Shown: positions 41,874-51,636, counted from the first letter of the stretch. The stretch is DNA of 64,000 nucleotides from Bacillota bacterium (GCA_023425025.1 JAFADG010000045.1:14138-78137), one strand, 5' to 3'. Numbers and translations: made by a program. The notes: generated by a model from the sequence alone, not told the origin.

Positions 41874-41914
41874 TATAACACCGTTATATAACACCGTTAT
41901 ATAACGGTGTTATA
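41874..41914. promoter_or_regulatory. TetR operator array, half-site AACACCGTTAT
   Basis: TATAACACCGTTATA at 41874-41888 overlaps a 28-bp perfect palindrome (41887-41914) whose halves read TATAACACCGTTAT and ATAACGGTGTTATA. So there are three half-sites in tandem, right upstream of the TetR gene. Confidence 0.75.
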
Positions 41915-42010
41915 TTAAGTGATATGGCACCCAATGTCAAGATCAATATTTATGTCGATAAAAAATAATGGATTGCCCGGGAAATTGAACGGACAATTTC
42001 AGTCATTCGG

Positions 42011-43944
42011 TCATCGCACCGCCGCGAACCCCGCAGCCCGCATTGCTTGCTGGCCCTCGTCGGAAAGCAGCCAATCTGCAAGCTGCCTGGCTGGATGCTC
42101 CATGGGCAAGCCCTTTCTCAGTACGGCGTAATAGGTCACGCTCAGCGGATAGGAACCGTCGAAAACCGTCTGGTAGGTGGGGCGATACCATCTATCGCAA
42201 GCTTCCGCAGCCACTGCCCTTCTCCATCGCCCCATAGCTCCGCCCGCTGGATGGCGATCAAGCCCTCCAGTCCCTTACGCTCAAGCACAGACAGTCTTTC
42301 CCTATCGCCCTCTGTCAGTATTCGGCCTTCTTCATCATAAAAGATAAATTTGTTGAACATGCGCCTAGCCGTTGTTCCCATATAGGGAGCCAAGGCTTCC
42401 ATGGACTGATCCTTCCCGCCAACCTCCTCCCAGGAGGTAATGCTTCCGCAATAAATATCCTCCAGCTGCTCTATGGTCAAGGCCTTAACTGAATTTTCAA
42501 TGCGGCCGATGAAGACCAGCGCATCCCTGGCGATGGGAATGAACTCAAAGTCCTCCCAAGTGCCTTTTTCTCCCTCAAAGGCTTCCTCCGCCTCTTCGTC
42601 AGCCTGTTGCACCGCCTTGTTCCCGGCCCATTGCTCCATGGCGCCTTCGCGGCCTGTGGTGACCAAGGCCAGATCAATGTCGCCTTTTAAAAGGCGGTCC
42701 AGGGCATTCCCCTCCCAGTCATTGGAAACGCGCAAGGCGGCTTCCTCCTGGCTGATGCCCAGCTGCCTGGCCTGAAAAGGCACCGTGAGCTGTATGAGCG
42801 CGGCATTGCCGTCGGCGCGGTTGCCGATATCCATTATCCGCCGGCCGGTGTGCAGATCAAAACTGCCATCAAACACTGTCATAGTGTAATCGGGCGTAGG
42901 CACCTGAAGCCATACATGCAGTGTCTGCCCGCGGCACGCAATGGAAGGCGTGATCTGATAGTAGCCAAAGCCGCTGTCATCGATCGCGTTGGGTATGCGC
43001 ATCTCCCGGAAGGACGCAGCCATCTGTACAAGAACCTGGTTGATTTTCTTTTCCGCCTCCGGGCAGCGGCCCTGATCAATGGAAATTTGGGGTGCGAAGA
43101 ACGTGAAATCCTGCCACTTTTCCGGCGTAAGCGTCACGTCGACCACGCATTCGCCGTAGGGGCTTGCCCAGTGGGTCAGGGGCACGCCTACAAAGCAATA
43201 GTCTTTCTCCGGGCCAAATCCGGCGTTCATCATCGGCGTCTGCCAGTAAGGATTGGCACCGGTCCATAAAAGCTGCAGCATCACCGGCAGCGGGTCATCG
43301 ATTTCATACACGCAGGAGGGGTAGATAACGCCGAAGTAGGGGTAATCCCGCGCAAGGCCGGCAAAGGGGCGCTTGAACATTTCCTCGATGGGCCCATTGT
43401 CATTCCAGTAGGTGTGGTAGCACTGATCCGGCTTTTGCGTAAGGAAAGTATTGATGTAGTCAATGTAGTTGAAGCCGTCGTAAAAGAGATCCGAAAGCGT
43501 AAGCTGCTCGCCGGCCGCCAGGTCGAACACCGCACAAGGTACTTCGCCATTCTCGGAACCGCGTTCCCAGCGAACGCTCAGCAGGCGGCCCACGATATTT
43601 TCTTCAAATTCGGCCTCAGCCTGCGGGTCATCTTTCCGCAATTGCCAAACCCGGATGGCGTCTTGTTTCCAGTTATCTACGATCTCCTGCATGTGCTGGC
43701 GCTCGGGGTCATTCAAATCGTCCTGCGACCACCACTGCTCATACGTTAGATGGCTGCCCGGCACAAAGGATTCCCCCAACAGCGGCCGGGCGCCGCCGGT
43801 GCCGCTGGACTGATGGACGGCCTCCTTGTCGGCGGGGATGTAGGCGTAGTCCCTTGGCGGAAAAAACTTCTCTTCCCCCGCGGCGTAGGATGCGGCAGCC
43901 ATGAAAAGCAGGAGCAGGCAGATGCAGCTTGCGATTCTCCTCAT
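42011..43944 (-). pseudogene. Secreted DUF3298-like plus PstS-like protein, frameshifted near its C-terminus
   Basis: Signal peptide (MRRIASCICLLLLFMAAASY), then ~100-390 a region with EQLTLSDLFYDGFNYIDYIN reminiscent of DUF3298/RsiV-type extracellular domains, then ~390-600 a PstS-like periplasmic-binding domain (FIPIARDALVFIGRIENSVK, LTIEQLEDIYCGSITSWEEV). At about 42,172-42,178 the frame is lost in a CCCC run: the other frame continues with TYQTVFDGSYPLSVTYYAVL and ends at 42,011, exactly like the intact paralogue next door (QPTAKTIIDHSYPFFTYYYA). A single missing base explains it; a sequencing error or true inactivation cannot be told apart. Starts inside the end of the paralogue (ATGA overlap). 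Confidence 0.8.
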
Positions 43945-44867
43945 TTTGACACCTCGAGGCCGCGCAGGGGGATATATCCGGCATCCTGGACGAGCTTCTG
44001 CCCTTCATCGGTCAGCAGCCAGTCCACCAGCTCGCGGTAGGGGCTGTCTGCCGGCGTGTCACGGCGCAGGACCGCGTAATAGTAGGTGAAAAAGGGATAG
44101 CTGTGATCGATGATGGTCTTGGCCGTGGGCTGAACGCCGTCGACGGCCAGCAGGCGGATGCTGTCGTTTCCGTACATGTCGGTAATGTAATAGTAGACCG
44201 AATACCCCAGGGAACGCTTGCCGTTTTCAAAGTTGGATACCTCATCCACCAGCAGGCCCATGGAGGTGGGCCGGTGGGCTGTTGGCGGAACCATGGGCTG
44301 CACCTTGCCCATAAGAAGTTGTTCAAAGAGCGTCTGGCTCCCTGAGCGGGCCGGGCGTTGGAAGGGAAGGATCAGTTCATCCTCTCCGCCGACCTCTTTC
44401 CAGGAGGCAGTCTTTCCCGTGTAGATGTTAAGCAGCTGCTGGGTTGTAAGGCTTGTGACCGGGTTGCGCACGTTGTTTAAAAACACCAGCGCATCGTGGG
44501 CCACCGGAATGAATTCCAGCTCCACCTCAAATTCCTTTGCGCTTTCCAGTTCATATTCCGAGGGGGCTGTCACAAAGATCAGCTCCGCGCCTTCTTCATA
44601 ATCTCCATAACCATTTATGAGGCTATCGTAGGCCAGAGAGGTGGTGTTATGGTGAATCAGCTGGGAAGCCTGCTCCTGCGTGATGCCCAAGCGTTTGGCC
44701 GCGATGGCCTCCGAAAGGGGAATGGTGGCGGTGGAGCCATCTATGGCAGAGTAGAAATGCTTATCCTCTTCGCTGAGCATATCCTGCCGATCCTTCTCCG
44801 CCCACGCCGCCGGGTTCAGGGCGCATATCATCAGGCAGAGTAACAGACACATCAGCCGCTTCATCAT
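43941..44867 (-). CDS. PstS-like phosphate-type substrate-binding protein (308 aa)
   Basis: Signal peptide (MKRLMCLLLCLMICALNPAAWA) without a lipobox Cys, then a single PstS-like binding domain: ELEFIPVAHDALVFLNNVRN, LTTQQLLNIYTGKTASWKEV, YYAVLRRDTP, LVDWLLTDEGQKLVQDAGY. Start at ATG 44867 because AAGGA lies at proper distance; an ATG at 44876 abuts that site. No pst permease or ATPase genes are near, so this and its frameshifted neighbour are orphan binding proteins, perhaps sensors or using a distant permease. Ligand (phosphate) is inferred from family only. Confidence 0.85.
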   Translation of the reverse strand: MMKRLMCLLLCLMICALNPAAWAEKDRQDMLSEEDKHFYSAIDGSTATIPLSEAIAAKRLGITQEQASQLIHHNTTSLAYDSLINGYGDYEEGAELIFVTAPSEYELESAKEFEVELEFIPVAHDALVFLNNVRNPVTSLTTQQLLNIYTGKTASWKEVGGEDELILPFQRPARSGSQTLFEQLLMGKVQPMVPPTAHRPTSMGLLVDEVSNFENGKRSLGYSVYYYITDMYGNDSIRLLAVDGVQPTAKTIIDHSYPFFTYYYAVLRRDTPADSPYRELVDWLLTDEGQKLVQDAGYIPLRGLEVSK

Positions 44868-44906
44868 TTTCACCATCCTTTTTCTCAGTTGGGCCGGCTT
44901 GGCCGG

Positions 44907-46757
44907 TCACCCCATGTTCTTTTGCTGGATTTCCTTCAAAAACACCTGTCCGTACCGCGCTGCCTTGATCTCGCCAACGCCGGTTACCTGCAGGAATTCC
45001 GCCATGTTCCGGGGCTGCCTGGCGGCCATATCCGCAAGGGCGGCGTTGGAAAAAATGATGTAGGCCGGTACGTTTTCCGCATGCGCCAGTTTGGTGCGCA
45101 GCGCTTTCAGCGCGGTAAGCATGCCGCCCTCCGCCTGCGCCGGCAGGGCCTTGTATTCCTTTTTCGAAGGAACGGCCTTTTCGAGAGGACTTTGCTTTGG
45201 GCAGGCGTACAGTACCTTTTCCCCATGGAAAAGCACCTGCCTTGCCCGCTCGGTCGTGCGCAGCACCGGGAATTCATCGCCTGTCAATATCAGATAGTCC
45301 TCGCGTATAAGACAGTCGATATAGTCCCTGATTTTGGTGCGGTCCATATCGCGCAGGATGCCATAGGTCGGCAAACTGTCAAGATCCAGCTGCATGACCC
45401 GCTGATCCCTGCTGCCGTGCAGCATGCGTACAATCAGTGTCAGGCCAAGGCCGGATGCGTATTTTCTCTCTACCCGGGTAACGGAGGAGAGTATTTTTTG
45501 CGCCGCCACGGTAATGTCGTCAAGCACCACTTCCCCGGTGCAGTTTCCGCAATTGCCGCAATTGGAAGGGGCGTTCTCGCCAAAGTAATTCATAAGATGG
45601 GCGCGCAGGCAGCCGGTGGTCTTGCAGTAGGCGGCCATTTGGTCCAACCGCTGCAGGTCCCTTTTTCGGACAAGCTCTCGTTCCTCCTCGGAAAGGGCCT
45701 CGTTTTCCTCGGCATTGTTGATAAGAAACTTTGCCGTTTGTATATCGCCGGCGGAAAAGAGCAGCGCGCAATGGGCCTTTTCCCCGTCGCGTCCGGCGCG
45801 GCCCGCCTCCTGATAGTAGCTTTCGATATTTTTTGGCATGTTGTAATGCACCACAAAGCTGACGTTGGATTTGTCAATCCCCATGCCAAAGGCATTGGTG
45901 GCGACCATAATCCTCGCTCTGTCGTAGACGAAATCCTCCTGGTTTTGCTTGCGCTCCGCGTCATTCAGCCCGGCGTGATACCGCGTGGCGGCAAGGCCGT
46001 TTCGCCGCAGTTTGTCGCAAACCGATTCCACCGTTTTTCGGGTGGCGCAGTAGACAATGCCGTTTTGGCCCGGCCGTTCGGCAAGAAAGGCTTGCAAGCA
46101 GGCATCCTTGCTATGGGGACGTATCACCTCAAAAGAAAGATTGGGCCGGTCAAAGCCCGTGGTGACGCGCAGGGGATTTCGCAGCAGAAGGAGCCTTTCC
46201 ATGTCGGCTTTTACTGCGGCGGTGGCGGTGGCGGTGAAAGCACCCACCACCGGCCGCCTGGAAAGAGAACTCGCAAACTCCGCGATCTTCAAATAGCTGG
46301 GGCGAAAATCCTGCCCCCACTGGGAAACGCAGTGGGCCTCGTCTACTGCCAGAAGCGATATTTCCGTTTCTCCGGCAAACCGCAAAAAATCCGCGGTAGT
46401 CAGCCGCTCCGGCGCCACATAGATGATTTTGTAGGCGCCGTTTTTGGCGCGCCGGAGCACCTCGCGGTTTTGCTCCGGCGTGAGGGAGGAATTGATATAG
46501 GCGGAAGAAATGCCGGCTTGGGACAGCGCGGTCACCTGATCCTTCATCAGGGAAATCAGGGGCGAAACAACCAGCGTAAGCCCCGGCAGCAGCAGCGCCG
46601 GCAGCTGATAGCAAATGGATTTGCCCGCCCCGGTGGGCATGACGCCCAGCACATCCCGGCCGGACAGCAGCGCGTCAATCAGCGCCTCCTGCCCCGGCCG
46701 AAACTGGCTGTGGCCAAAATACCGCTTGAGCGGCGCGAATTTATCTATGGTAAACAC
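44907..46757 (-). CDS. recQ: RecQ-type ATP-dependent DNA helicase (616 aa)
   Basis: 3'-5' helicase in recombination and repair. Helicase motifs: Q motif FRPGQ, Walker A MPTGAGKS, DEAH in LLAVDEAHCVSQWGQDFRPS, TATA, motif V/VI (FGMGIDKSNV, YYQEAGRAGRDG). Zinc-binding region CKTTGCLRAHLMNYFGE with NCGNCGNC, winged helix, and C-terminal HRDC (LKALRTKLAHAENVPAYIIF). Start uncertain: GTG 46757 gives a family-typical N-terminus (FTIDKFAPLKRYFGHSQFRP); a TTG at 46787 would add ten residues. Stand-alone gene. Confidence 0.95.
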   Translation of the reverse strand: MFTIDKFAPLKRYFGHSQFRPGQEALIDALLSGRDVLGVMPTGAGKSICYQLPALLLPGLTLVVSPLISLMKDQVTALSQAGISSAYINSSLTPEQNREVLRRAKNGAYKIIYVAPERLTTADFLRFAGETEISLLAVDEAHCVSQWGQDFRPSYLKIAEFASSLSRRPVVGAFTATATAAVKADMERLLLLRNPLRVTTGFDRPNLSFEVIRPHSKDACLQAFLAERPGQNGIVYCATRKTVESVCDKLRRNGLAATRYHAGLNDAERKQNQEDFVYDRARIMVATNAFGMGIDKSNVSFVVHYNMPKNIESYYQEAGRAGRDGEKAHCALLFSAGDIQTAKFLINNAEENEALSEEERELVRKRDLQRLDQMAAYCKTTGCLRAHLMNYFGENAPSNCGNCGNCTGEVVLDDITVAAQKILSSVTRVERKYASGLGLTLIVRMLHGSRDQRVMQLDLDSLPTYGILRDMDRTKIRDYIDCLIREDYLILTGDEFPVLRTTERARQVLFHGEKVLYACPKQSPLEKAVPSKKEYKALPAQAEGGMLTALKALRTKLAHAENVPAYIIFSNAALADMAARQPRNMAEFLQVTGVGEIKAARYGQVFLKEIQQKNMG

Positions 46758-46787
46758 CAGCCTTGTCTGTAAAAATACTTGTATCAA

Positions 46788-47257
46788 AAGTGGATTTCTT
46801 TTTCGTATTTTGTCGTTACGCCTAAAAAGGCAAGCGGCTTCTCATTGTGGCTATAAAACCCAATAAAACCTTCATACAAATTATACCGCATGGTTACTGA
46901 AAAAACCACATGTACCAAAATCAGGACCGCCGCGGCCGTACTTCCTTGATGCGTTATTTTTGTAAAGCCCCAAAAAATGACGTTATATACAGCGTGTGCA
47001 TTTTGGCATACTGCTTGATACGATGCCTTTGCGGCAACCTTATTGTGCTTGCTTTTACCGCCATTTTTGCTGCCAATTGCATCAAAACGGACGGTAAAAA
47101 TCCGTTATAGGGTTATAAAACAATAATGCGATATTTCCAGACAAACAGACGGATGGGGCTGGCAGTTTCTGCCCTCCCCCTTGTTTTTTGAGTGTTTTTT
47201 TGTATGATAAAAAACAGTACACATGGCAATCATGCATTGCCAAGAAAGGCAATATGG
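46788..47257. other. Intergenic region with promoter of the CHAP gene
   Basis: About 470 bp between divergent genes. Contains TTGTTT (47181-47186), a 16-nt spacer and TATGAT (47203-47208), a plausible promoter for the secreted CHAP protein. A GGCAG-TTT-CTGCC hairpin lies at 47161-47173. Nothing else recognised. Confidence 0.5.
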
Positions 47258-48415
47258 ATGAGATACCGTTTGTTAATAATCGTTTGCTTTTCCTTTTGTG
47301 TCATTTTTTTGATGGCAAATACCATGACGGCACTGGCGCAAACCACCCCGGCCGCTGCAGCCGGGCCGGTCCTTGAGCTGAAGGTCAGCACGGCCAAGCA
47401 GAGCTACAGCGCGGGCGAAACAGTGAAAATGACCGCCGTGATCACTGGCACGGACTATAAAAACACGAAATTTTTTATCCAAAAAATTGGCGGATCCGGC
47501 GCCGGTATTGTGTATGAAGGCGCAGCGAAAACGGGAAAAACAATAAGCGACAGCTGGAATACGAAGGATGCGGCCCCCGGCACCTATGAGGTGGTTGCCA
47601 TCGTTTACGGGGAAGGCGGCGCCGAGCTGCAAATCGCCGGCAGCACATTCCGGCTGACCGTGCCGGTAACGGGTCTGGAACTGAACAATACCGAACTGTC
47701 GCTTGAAAAAGACGGCACGTTCCAGCTGACGGCGGAGGTCACACCCAAAGAGGCCAACCAGGCCGTCAGCTATCAAACCAGCGATTCTTCGGTGGCAGAG
47801 GTAGACGAAAATGGCTTGATCACAGCCAAGAAGGCCGGCACGGCGGCCATCACTGCCACGGCGGAGGATGGGGGCAAGAAAGTCAAGTGTACTGTAACGG
47901 TCACGCAATATACGTATAACGTCAACAAGCTCGTAAGTGCCGCGGTCAAGTACCTGGGCACCATCGAAGACCCGCCGGACAGCAACCTGATCTCCTTCAA
48001 CGACTGGTACTTTGGGAAAACAGGCATGGCGGTGCCATGGTGCGGCGTATTTGTCACAAAAGTCATTTCCGACGCCGGGATGATGGGATCGACATGGGGC
48101 AGCCTGAACACCGCCCGGAAATCCGTCGCTGAGGGAGTGCGCAACTACCATACGCTGGCAAAGAGGCAAAGCCGTTGGATTACAAGCGGGTACAAGCGCG
48201 GCGACATCGTTTTGTTTGACTGGCAAAGCAATGGGGATTACGACCACATCGGGATCATCGAACGCGTAAGCGCGGATGGCAAGACGATCACCACCATCGA
48301 GGGCAACACATCCGACCCCGAGGGGATACAAATAGGCGACGTGGGCGTGTACCGCAAGTGGAGACCCGTAGACGGGCAAGTGCTCGGGGCGTACCGCCCG
48401 CCGTATGAGAAGTAG
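47258..48415 (+). CDS. Secreted bacterial Ig-like (BIG2) and CHAP-domain protein (385 aa)
   Basis: Signal peptide (RYRLLIIVCFSFCVIFLMAN..ALA), a domain at ~40-140 with the pattern of a bacterial Ig-like fold, a BIG2 domain (~150-230: VTGLELNNTELSLEKDGTFQ, SSVAEVDENGLITAKKAGTA), and a C-terminal CHAP-type domain (~240-385) with the catalytic Cys in VPWCGVFVTK and His in DYDHIGIIE. CHAP domains are usually peptidoglycan amidases or endopeptidases. Start ATG 47258 (AAAGG 8 nt upstream). Secreted; cell-wall anchoring motif absent. No operon partner. Confidence 0.88.
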   Translation: MRYRLLIIVCFSFCVIFLMANTMTALAQTTPAAAAGPVLELKVSTAKQSYSAGETVKMTAVITGTDYKNTKFFIQKIGGSGAGIVYEGAAKTGKTISDSWNTKDAAPGTYEVVAIVYGEGGAELQIAGSTFRLTVPVTGLELNNTELSLEKDGTFQLTAEVTPKEANQAVSYQTSDSSVAEVDENGLITAKKAGTAAITATAEDGGKKVKCTVTVTQYTYNVNKLVSAAVKYLGTIEDPPDSNLISFNDWYFGKTGMAVPWCGVFVTKVISDAGMMGSTWGSLNTARKSVAEGVRNYHTLAKRQSRWITSGYKRGDIVLFDWQSNGDYDHIGIIERVSADGKTITTIEGNTSDPEGIQIGDVGVYRKWRPVDGQVLGAYRPPYEK

Positions 48416-48469
48416 CGGGGGCAGACTTCAGCCGCCTTTGCAATATGCGGCAATGGCCATAGGATCGGT

Positions 48470-48780
48470 TTGCTTTGGCTGCTCCATTTCCGGTTCACGT
48501 TCATCATGTCCCCCTGCAAGCGTCGCCGCCGCGGCCGCCCACTAATCATACATGACCTGAAGCTCGTTCCCCAGCGCCGCTTTTTCTGCGGGCACCTCAT
48601 TGCGCCGTATAAAACCGCTCACGCGTACGGGCTGAATGATTCCGAACTGCCCAGCCGCGTTCAAAACATATACCAGACGAAGCGCGATGCGGATATCATT
48701 TCAGATATCAAGAAGATGTGGAATGGCGCGCCGACAGCAGCGCAGCATCGGTGGTTGGGAACCGACTTAAGCAAGGGGAC
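48470..48780. pseudogene. Decayed coding remnants, origin unclear
   Basis: The minus strand reads a protein-like 3' end, ALRLVYVLNAAGQFGIIQPV..VSGFIRRNEVPAEKAALGNE, closing with a stop at ~48,541, with stops just upstream. The plus strand around 48,710-48,790 reads MWNGAPTAAQHRWLGTDLSK, similar to the GTDxxG region of oligopeptide ABC permeases. No ribosome-binding site supports either, so I regard the stretch as gene debris. Confidence 0.35.
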
Positions 48781-48882
48781 CATACAGGCGCCCTTTTTTA
48801 CTGCCATTTTTACTATTGATTGCATTAGATTCAGTACTATAACGCAAAAAAGATATATTAATATAATAAAAACGATGACATG

Positions 48883-48927
48883 AAAAGCCCGAAAACCCTT
48901 TTCTTATAAGGGGTTTCGGGCTTTTTC
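48883..48927. terminator. Strong bidirectional terminator
   Basis: AAAAGCCCGAAAACCC pairs with GGGGTTTCGGGCTTTTT (about 15 bp) around TTTTCTTATA. No intact gene lies directly next to it, which fits the loss of a gene to its left. Confidence 0.85.
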
Positions 48928-49341
48928 CTTGTGTAATGGCGCAAAAGGTGATACAAATAAACGATTGCCAAGGCTATCATTTCAAAGTATGGAACTATCG
49001 TGTAGTAGTATCTGAATATCCCTTATACACAAAAGTAAGGACCCTTTGCTCATCATAGCGTCACTAAGCCCCATGTTTGTTTTCCGGCTTTCCAGTACGG
49101 AATCACTCTTTTGCCGCTTTCCAGCGGTAGATAGCGTTTATCCGGTGGCTTCGTACAAATGCGCCATAATAAATCAATTCAACAATTCACATTTTGCTTA
49201 TATAATGTTTGCCTTCATCCAAGCCGGAAGTCATGATGTGCGGGAAATGGAGGAGGGGCTCCGCCTCACCTGCGTTAGGCCGGGTTACCACAAGGCACCA
49301 TGGCTCTTGACCTATATTGAGTGGAAATAATTACACCATAT
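48928..49341. other. Gene-free stretch
   Basis: About 410 bp without a supported gene. A 94-codon plus-strand frame (49,046-49,330) lacks a ribosome-binding site and protein-like composition. Confidence 0.5.
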
Positions 49342-49370
49342 TTGACATGAAATACAGCTTGTGCTACAAT
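49342..49370 (+). promoter_or_regulatory. Strong promoter of the stand-alone RNA
   Basis: Consensus -35 TTGACA (49342-49347), 17-nt spacer, -10 TACAAT (49365-49370). Confidence 0.85.
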
Positions 49371-49376
49371 GGCATT

Positions 49377-49745
49377 GAGCCAAGGGAAGGGATCCATCAA
49401 AGAAAGATGGCTCAAAAGGAGGGCGATTTGCTGAAGACGGATGAAACCATATCACAATCTGTTGCTTGCTTCGCCCGTTTCGGTGAATACTGACAATCAC
49501 TTGACACCAGGAACCTTTGTTCTGATGCAACGGAAAAGTACCTGACCTAACGGAAGGGATATTGCCGGAATCATCAAACCATGATTTGTGCATTTCAGAC
49601 GGTTCATCCCCATAATGGGGAACGCTGATTGATTCCGGGCGGGGCAAGCAGGCCCATCGGCGGGAATTATCATGTGAAAACCCAAGCAGCCTGAAAACCG
49701 AATAGAACCTTACAGCCCGCCGGCCACAATGTCGGCGGGCCTTTT
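49377..49745 (+). ncRNA. Candidate stand-alone structured RNA (~370 nt), family not recognised
   Basis: Starts 7 nt after a near-consensus promoter and ends in an intrinsic terminator; no protein frame. Begins with GAGCCAAGGGAAGGGATCCA and a stem closing with GATGGCTC, then AAAAGGAGGGCGATTTGCTG. Further hairpins: GGGCGA/TCGCCC closing about 40 nt, CCCCATAATGGGG near 49,611, and GCCCGCCG/CGGCGGGC at the end. The downstream gene is on the opposite strand, so this is not a leader. I suspect relation to one of the large Firmicutes RNAs (for example raiA-type) but cannot confirm it by eye. Confidence 0.65.
49715..49745 (+). terminator. Terminator of the stand-alone RNA
   Basis: GCCCGCCG (49715-49722) pairs with CGGCGGGC (49733-49740), then CTTTTG. 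Confidence 0.85.
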
Positions 49746-49756
49746 GCACGCCGACA

Positions 49757-51475
49757 CTAATAATAAACACTGATGATCACGCAAAGCCCGCAAGCCGGAT
49801 TCATTTCCAACCGCAGCCCGCTTCTTTCCCCATACCGCAGTTTGATTCGGCTATTGACATTGAAAAGACCAATGTTTGCTTGCTCTGCCGCAGCCACTTC
49901 CTTGTGCTCCATCTTTTGATTGAGCGCATCCAGCTGCTCTTTTTCCATGCCGCAGCCGTTGTCACTGACCATGATGGTCAAAAGATCTTTTGAAAAATCC
50001 GCGCTTACCCAAACGATGCCTCTTTCCTTGCGCCCGCGATCAAAGCCATGCTGAATGGCGTTTTCCACGACTGGTTCCAAAATCATTCTTGGCACATGCA
50101 GCGCTAAAAGATCCTCCGGAACAGCAATTTCTATTTCATAGGCCTCGTCGTATCGCAGCTTGATAATTTGATTATACGTTCGTACACACTCCAGTTCTTC
50201 TTCCAGGGTGCCCTCGTTTTTATCCACGCAATACCGGTACAGCTTTGCCAGAAGCATAGCCATTTCTCTTGTCCGCGGCGCCTGTTCCTCGGTAGACATG
50301 CCGCAGATGCACTCCAGCATGTTATATAAAAAATGGGGATTGATCTGCGCCTGCAAAAACATGTTTCGGGCGCGAAGGTGCTCGACCTCCGCTTGTACAA
50401 GGCTCAGTTTTGTCCGGCTCATTTCCTGTCCCAGTTGAGTCGTACGTTCAATCATGGCGTTGATGCCATGGGCCAATTCCCGCAGCTCGTTCTTTCCCTG
50501 TACAGGGTTGATGATCTGCCCGTTTTCAATGCGGATGGCTAGGGTTTGGGCGTGAATGCTGCTAATGGGGTGAAGGATGCCGGCATAGATGAGCAACGCA
50601 AGAATGAACTCACTTAGAATGAAAATGCCAAGATAAATGCTGCCCCAACCAATGAAGGAATTGGTGGAACGGATAAACTCTGCCTGCGGATATGCCAGGG
50701 TGATGTCCCAATCGAGCGCACGAAGCCCTGTTGTCTCCAGCCTGTATGTCATGCCGCCGATTTCTGCCTTGCTGCCGGCGGCGTTTATGAAATTCTCCGC
50801 CGCCATGCCTGCCAATTGATTGGAAGCAATGACGGCTTTTCCGCTTGCAATCACATAAGGGTATTGCGCAAAGCGCAGGTCTGACAGAAGATCGGAAATA
50901 GAGGAAAAGGATACACACAGCCCCTCTGCTCCCGAAACCGGCACAGCTAGCGCCAAGACAAAATCGCTTGCCTCCGCCGGCATCAGCGGCAGGCTGATAA
51001 AGCTTGCCGGCGGCTTTTCCTTCAGAGAATGAACCACGCCGCGCCGGGCTACGTAATTGCCAATGGATAATCCCCTGCCCAATTGCGATTCGGTGATTTG
51101 CCCCTGGTTTGTGACAACGCATACGTTGGCCATTTGCGGTATGTAGCGTAGGATATCGTTCAGTGTGGAAACAACCATATCCGCGTTGGAAAACTTATAG
51201 GCACTGTCGCCATGCAGGTATGTTTTGATCTCCGTCTTGTTCGCCAGTATGTACAGAGCGCTGCGCATGTTGGACAAAGAATCTTCCATGGCGGAAAGCT
51301 CATCTCTGGCATATTGCCGGACGCTTTGGGCGGCTGCCTCCTCCAACTGATTGGCCGCCATCCATTCCGTAGAAACAACGGCAGCGGCTGTCAGCAAAAT
51401 AGAAGCTACCAAAAAAACGATCAGCATCTTTTTCAGCGACCAATTTATAAAGAAACCTTCCCGTCGGATATTCAC
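49757..51475 (-). CDS. YesM-like sensor histidine kinase (572 aa)
   Basis: Membrane kinase: helix ~19-40, extracellular Cache-like sensor ~41-270, second helix ~275-297, HAMP (~298-350), His_kinase domain with phospho-acceptor His in QINPHFLYNMLECICG, and HATPase_c with N box (ILEPVVENAIQHGF) and G box (DNGCGME). Family partner is an AraC-type response regulator, encoded here at 55,175. Divergent from the transporter genes. GGAGGAG precedes ATG 51475. Signals are likely sugars or a binding-protein-bound ligand. Confidence 0.95.
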   Translation of the reverse strand: MNIRREGFFINWSLKKMLIVFLVASILLTAAAVVSTEWMAANQLEEAAAQSVRQYARDELSAMEDSLSNMRSALYILANKTEIKTYLHGDSAYKFSNADMVVSTLNDILRYIPQMANVCVVTNQGQITESQLGRGLSIGNYVARRGVVHSLKEKPPASFISLPLMPAEASDFVLALAVPVSGAEGLCVSFSSISDLLSDLRFAQYPYVIASGKAVIASNQLAGMAAENFINAAGSKAEIGGMTYRLETTGLRALDWDITLAYPQAEFIRSTNSFIGWGSIYLGIFILSEFILALLIYAGILHPISSIHAQTLAIRIENGQIINPVQGKNELRELAHGINAMIERTTQLGQEMSRTKLSLVQAEVEHLRARNMFLQAQINPHFLYNMLECICGMSTEEQAPRTREMAMLLAKLYRYCVDKNEGTLEEELECVRTYNQIIKLRYDEAYEIEIAVPEDLLALHVPRMILEPVVENAIQHGFDRGRKERGIVWVSADFSKDLLTIMVSDNGCGMEKEQLDALNQKMEHKEVAAAEQANIGLFNVNSRIKLRYGERSGLRLEMNPACGLCVIISVYY

Positions 51476-51501
51476 ATCGCACTCCTCCTACAATCGTTTC
51501 T

Positions 51502-51530
51502 ACTATAACAAAGATGGCATCTCTGGTCTA
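51502..51530 (-). promoter_or_regulatory. Promoter of the sensor kinase gene
   Basis: Minus strand -35 TAGACC (plus 51525-51530), 17-nt spacer, -10 TATAGT (plus 51502-51507). Confidence 0.5.
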
Positions 51531-51636
51531 TAAGTTCCCATATCACCCGAAATTATTGGAACAGAAGCCGAAGAAATCCGTCACAGGTTTTCGTGGGCAC
51601 ATGCTATCATGAAAAAAAGAACAAGGGAGCTGACAT

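Noticed and set aside
44889..46772. 627-codon plus-strand frame opposite recQ
   Set aside because: Fully antisense to a helicase with all motifs intact; no start signal or recognisable domain.
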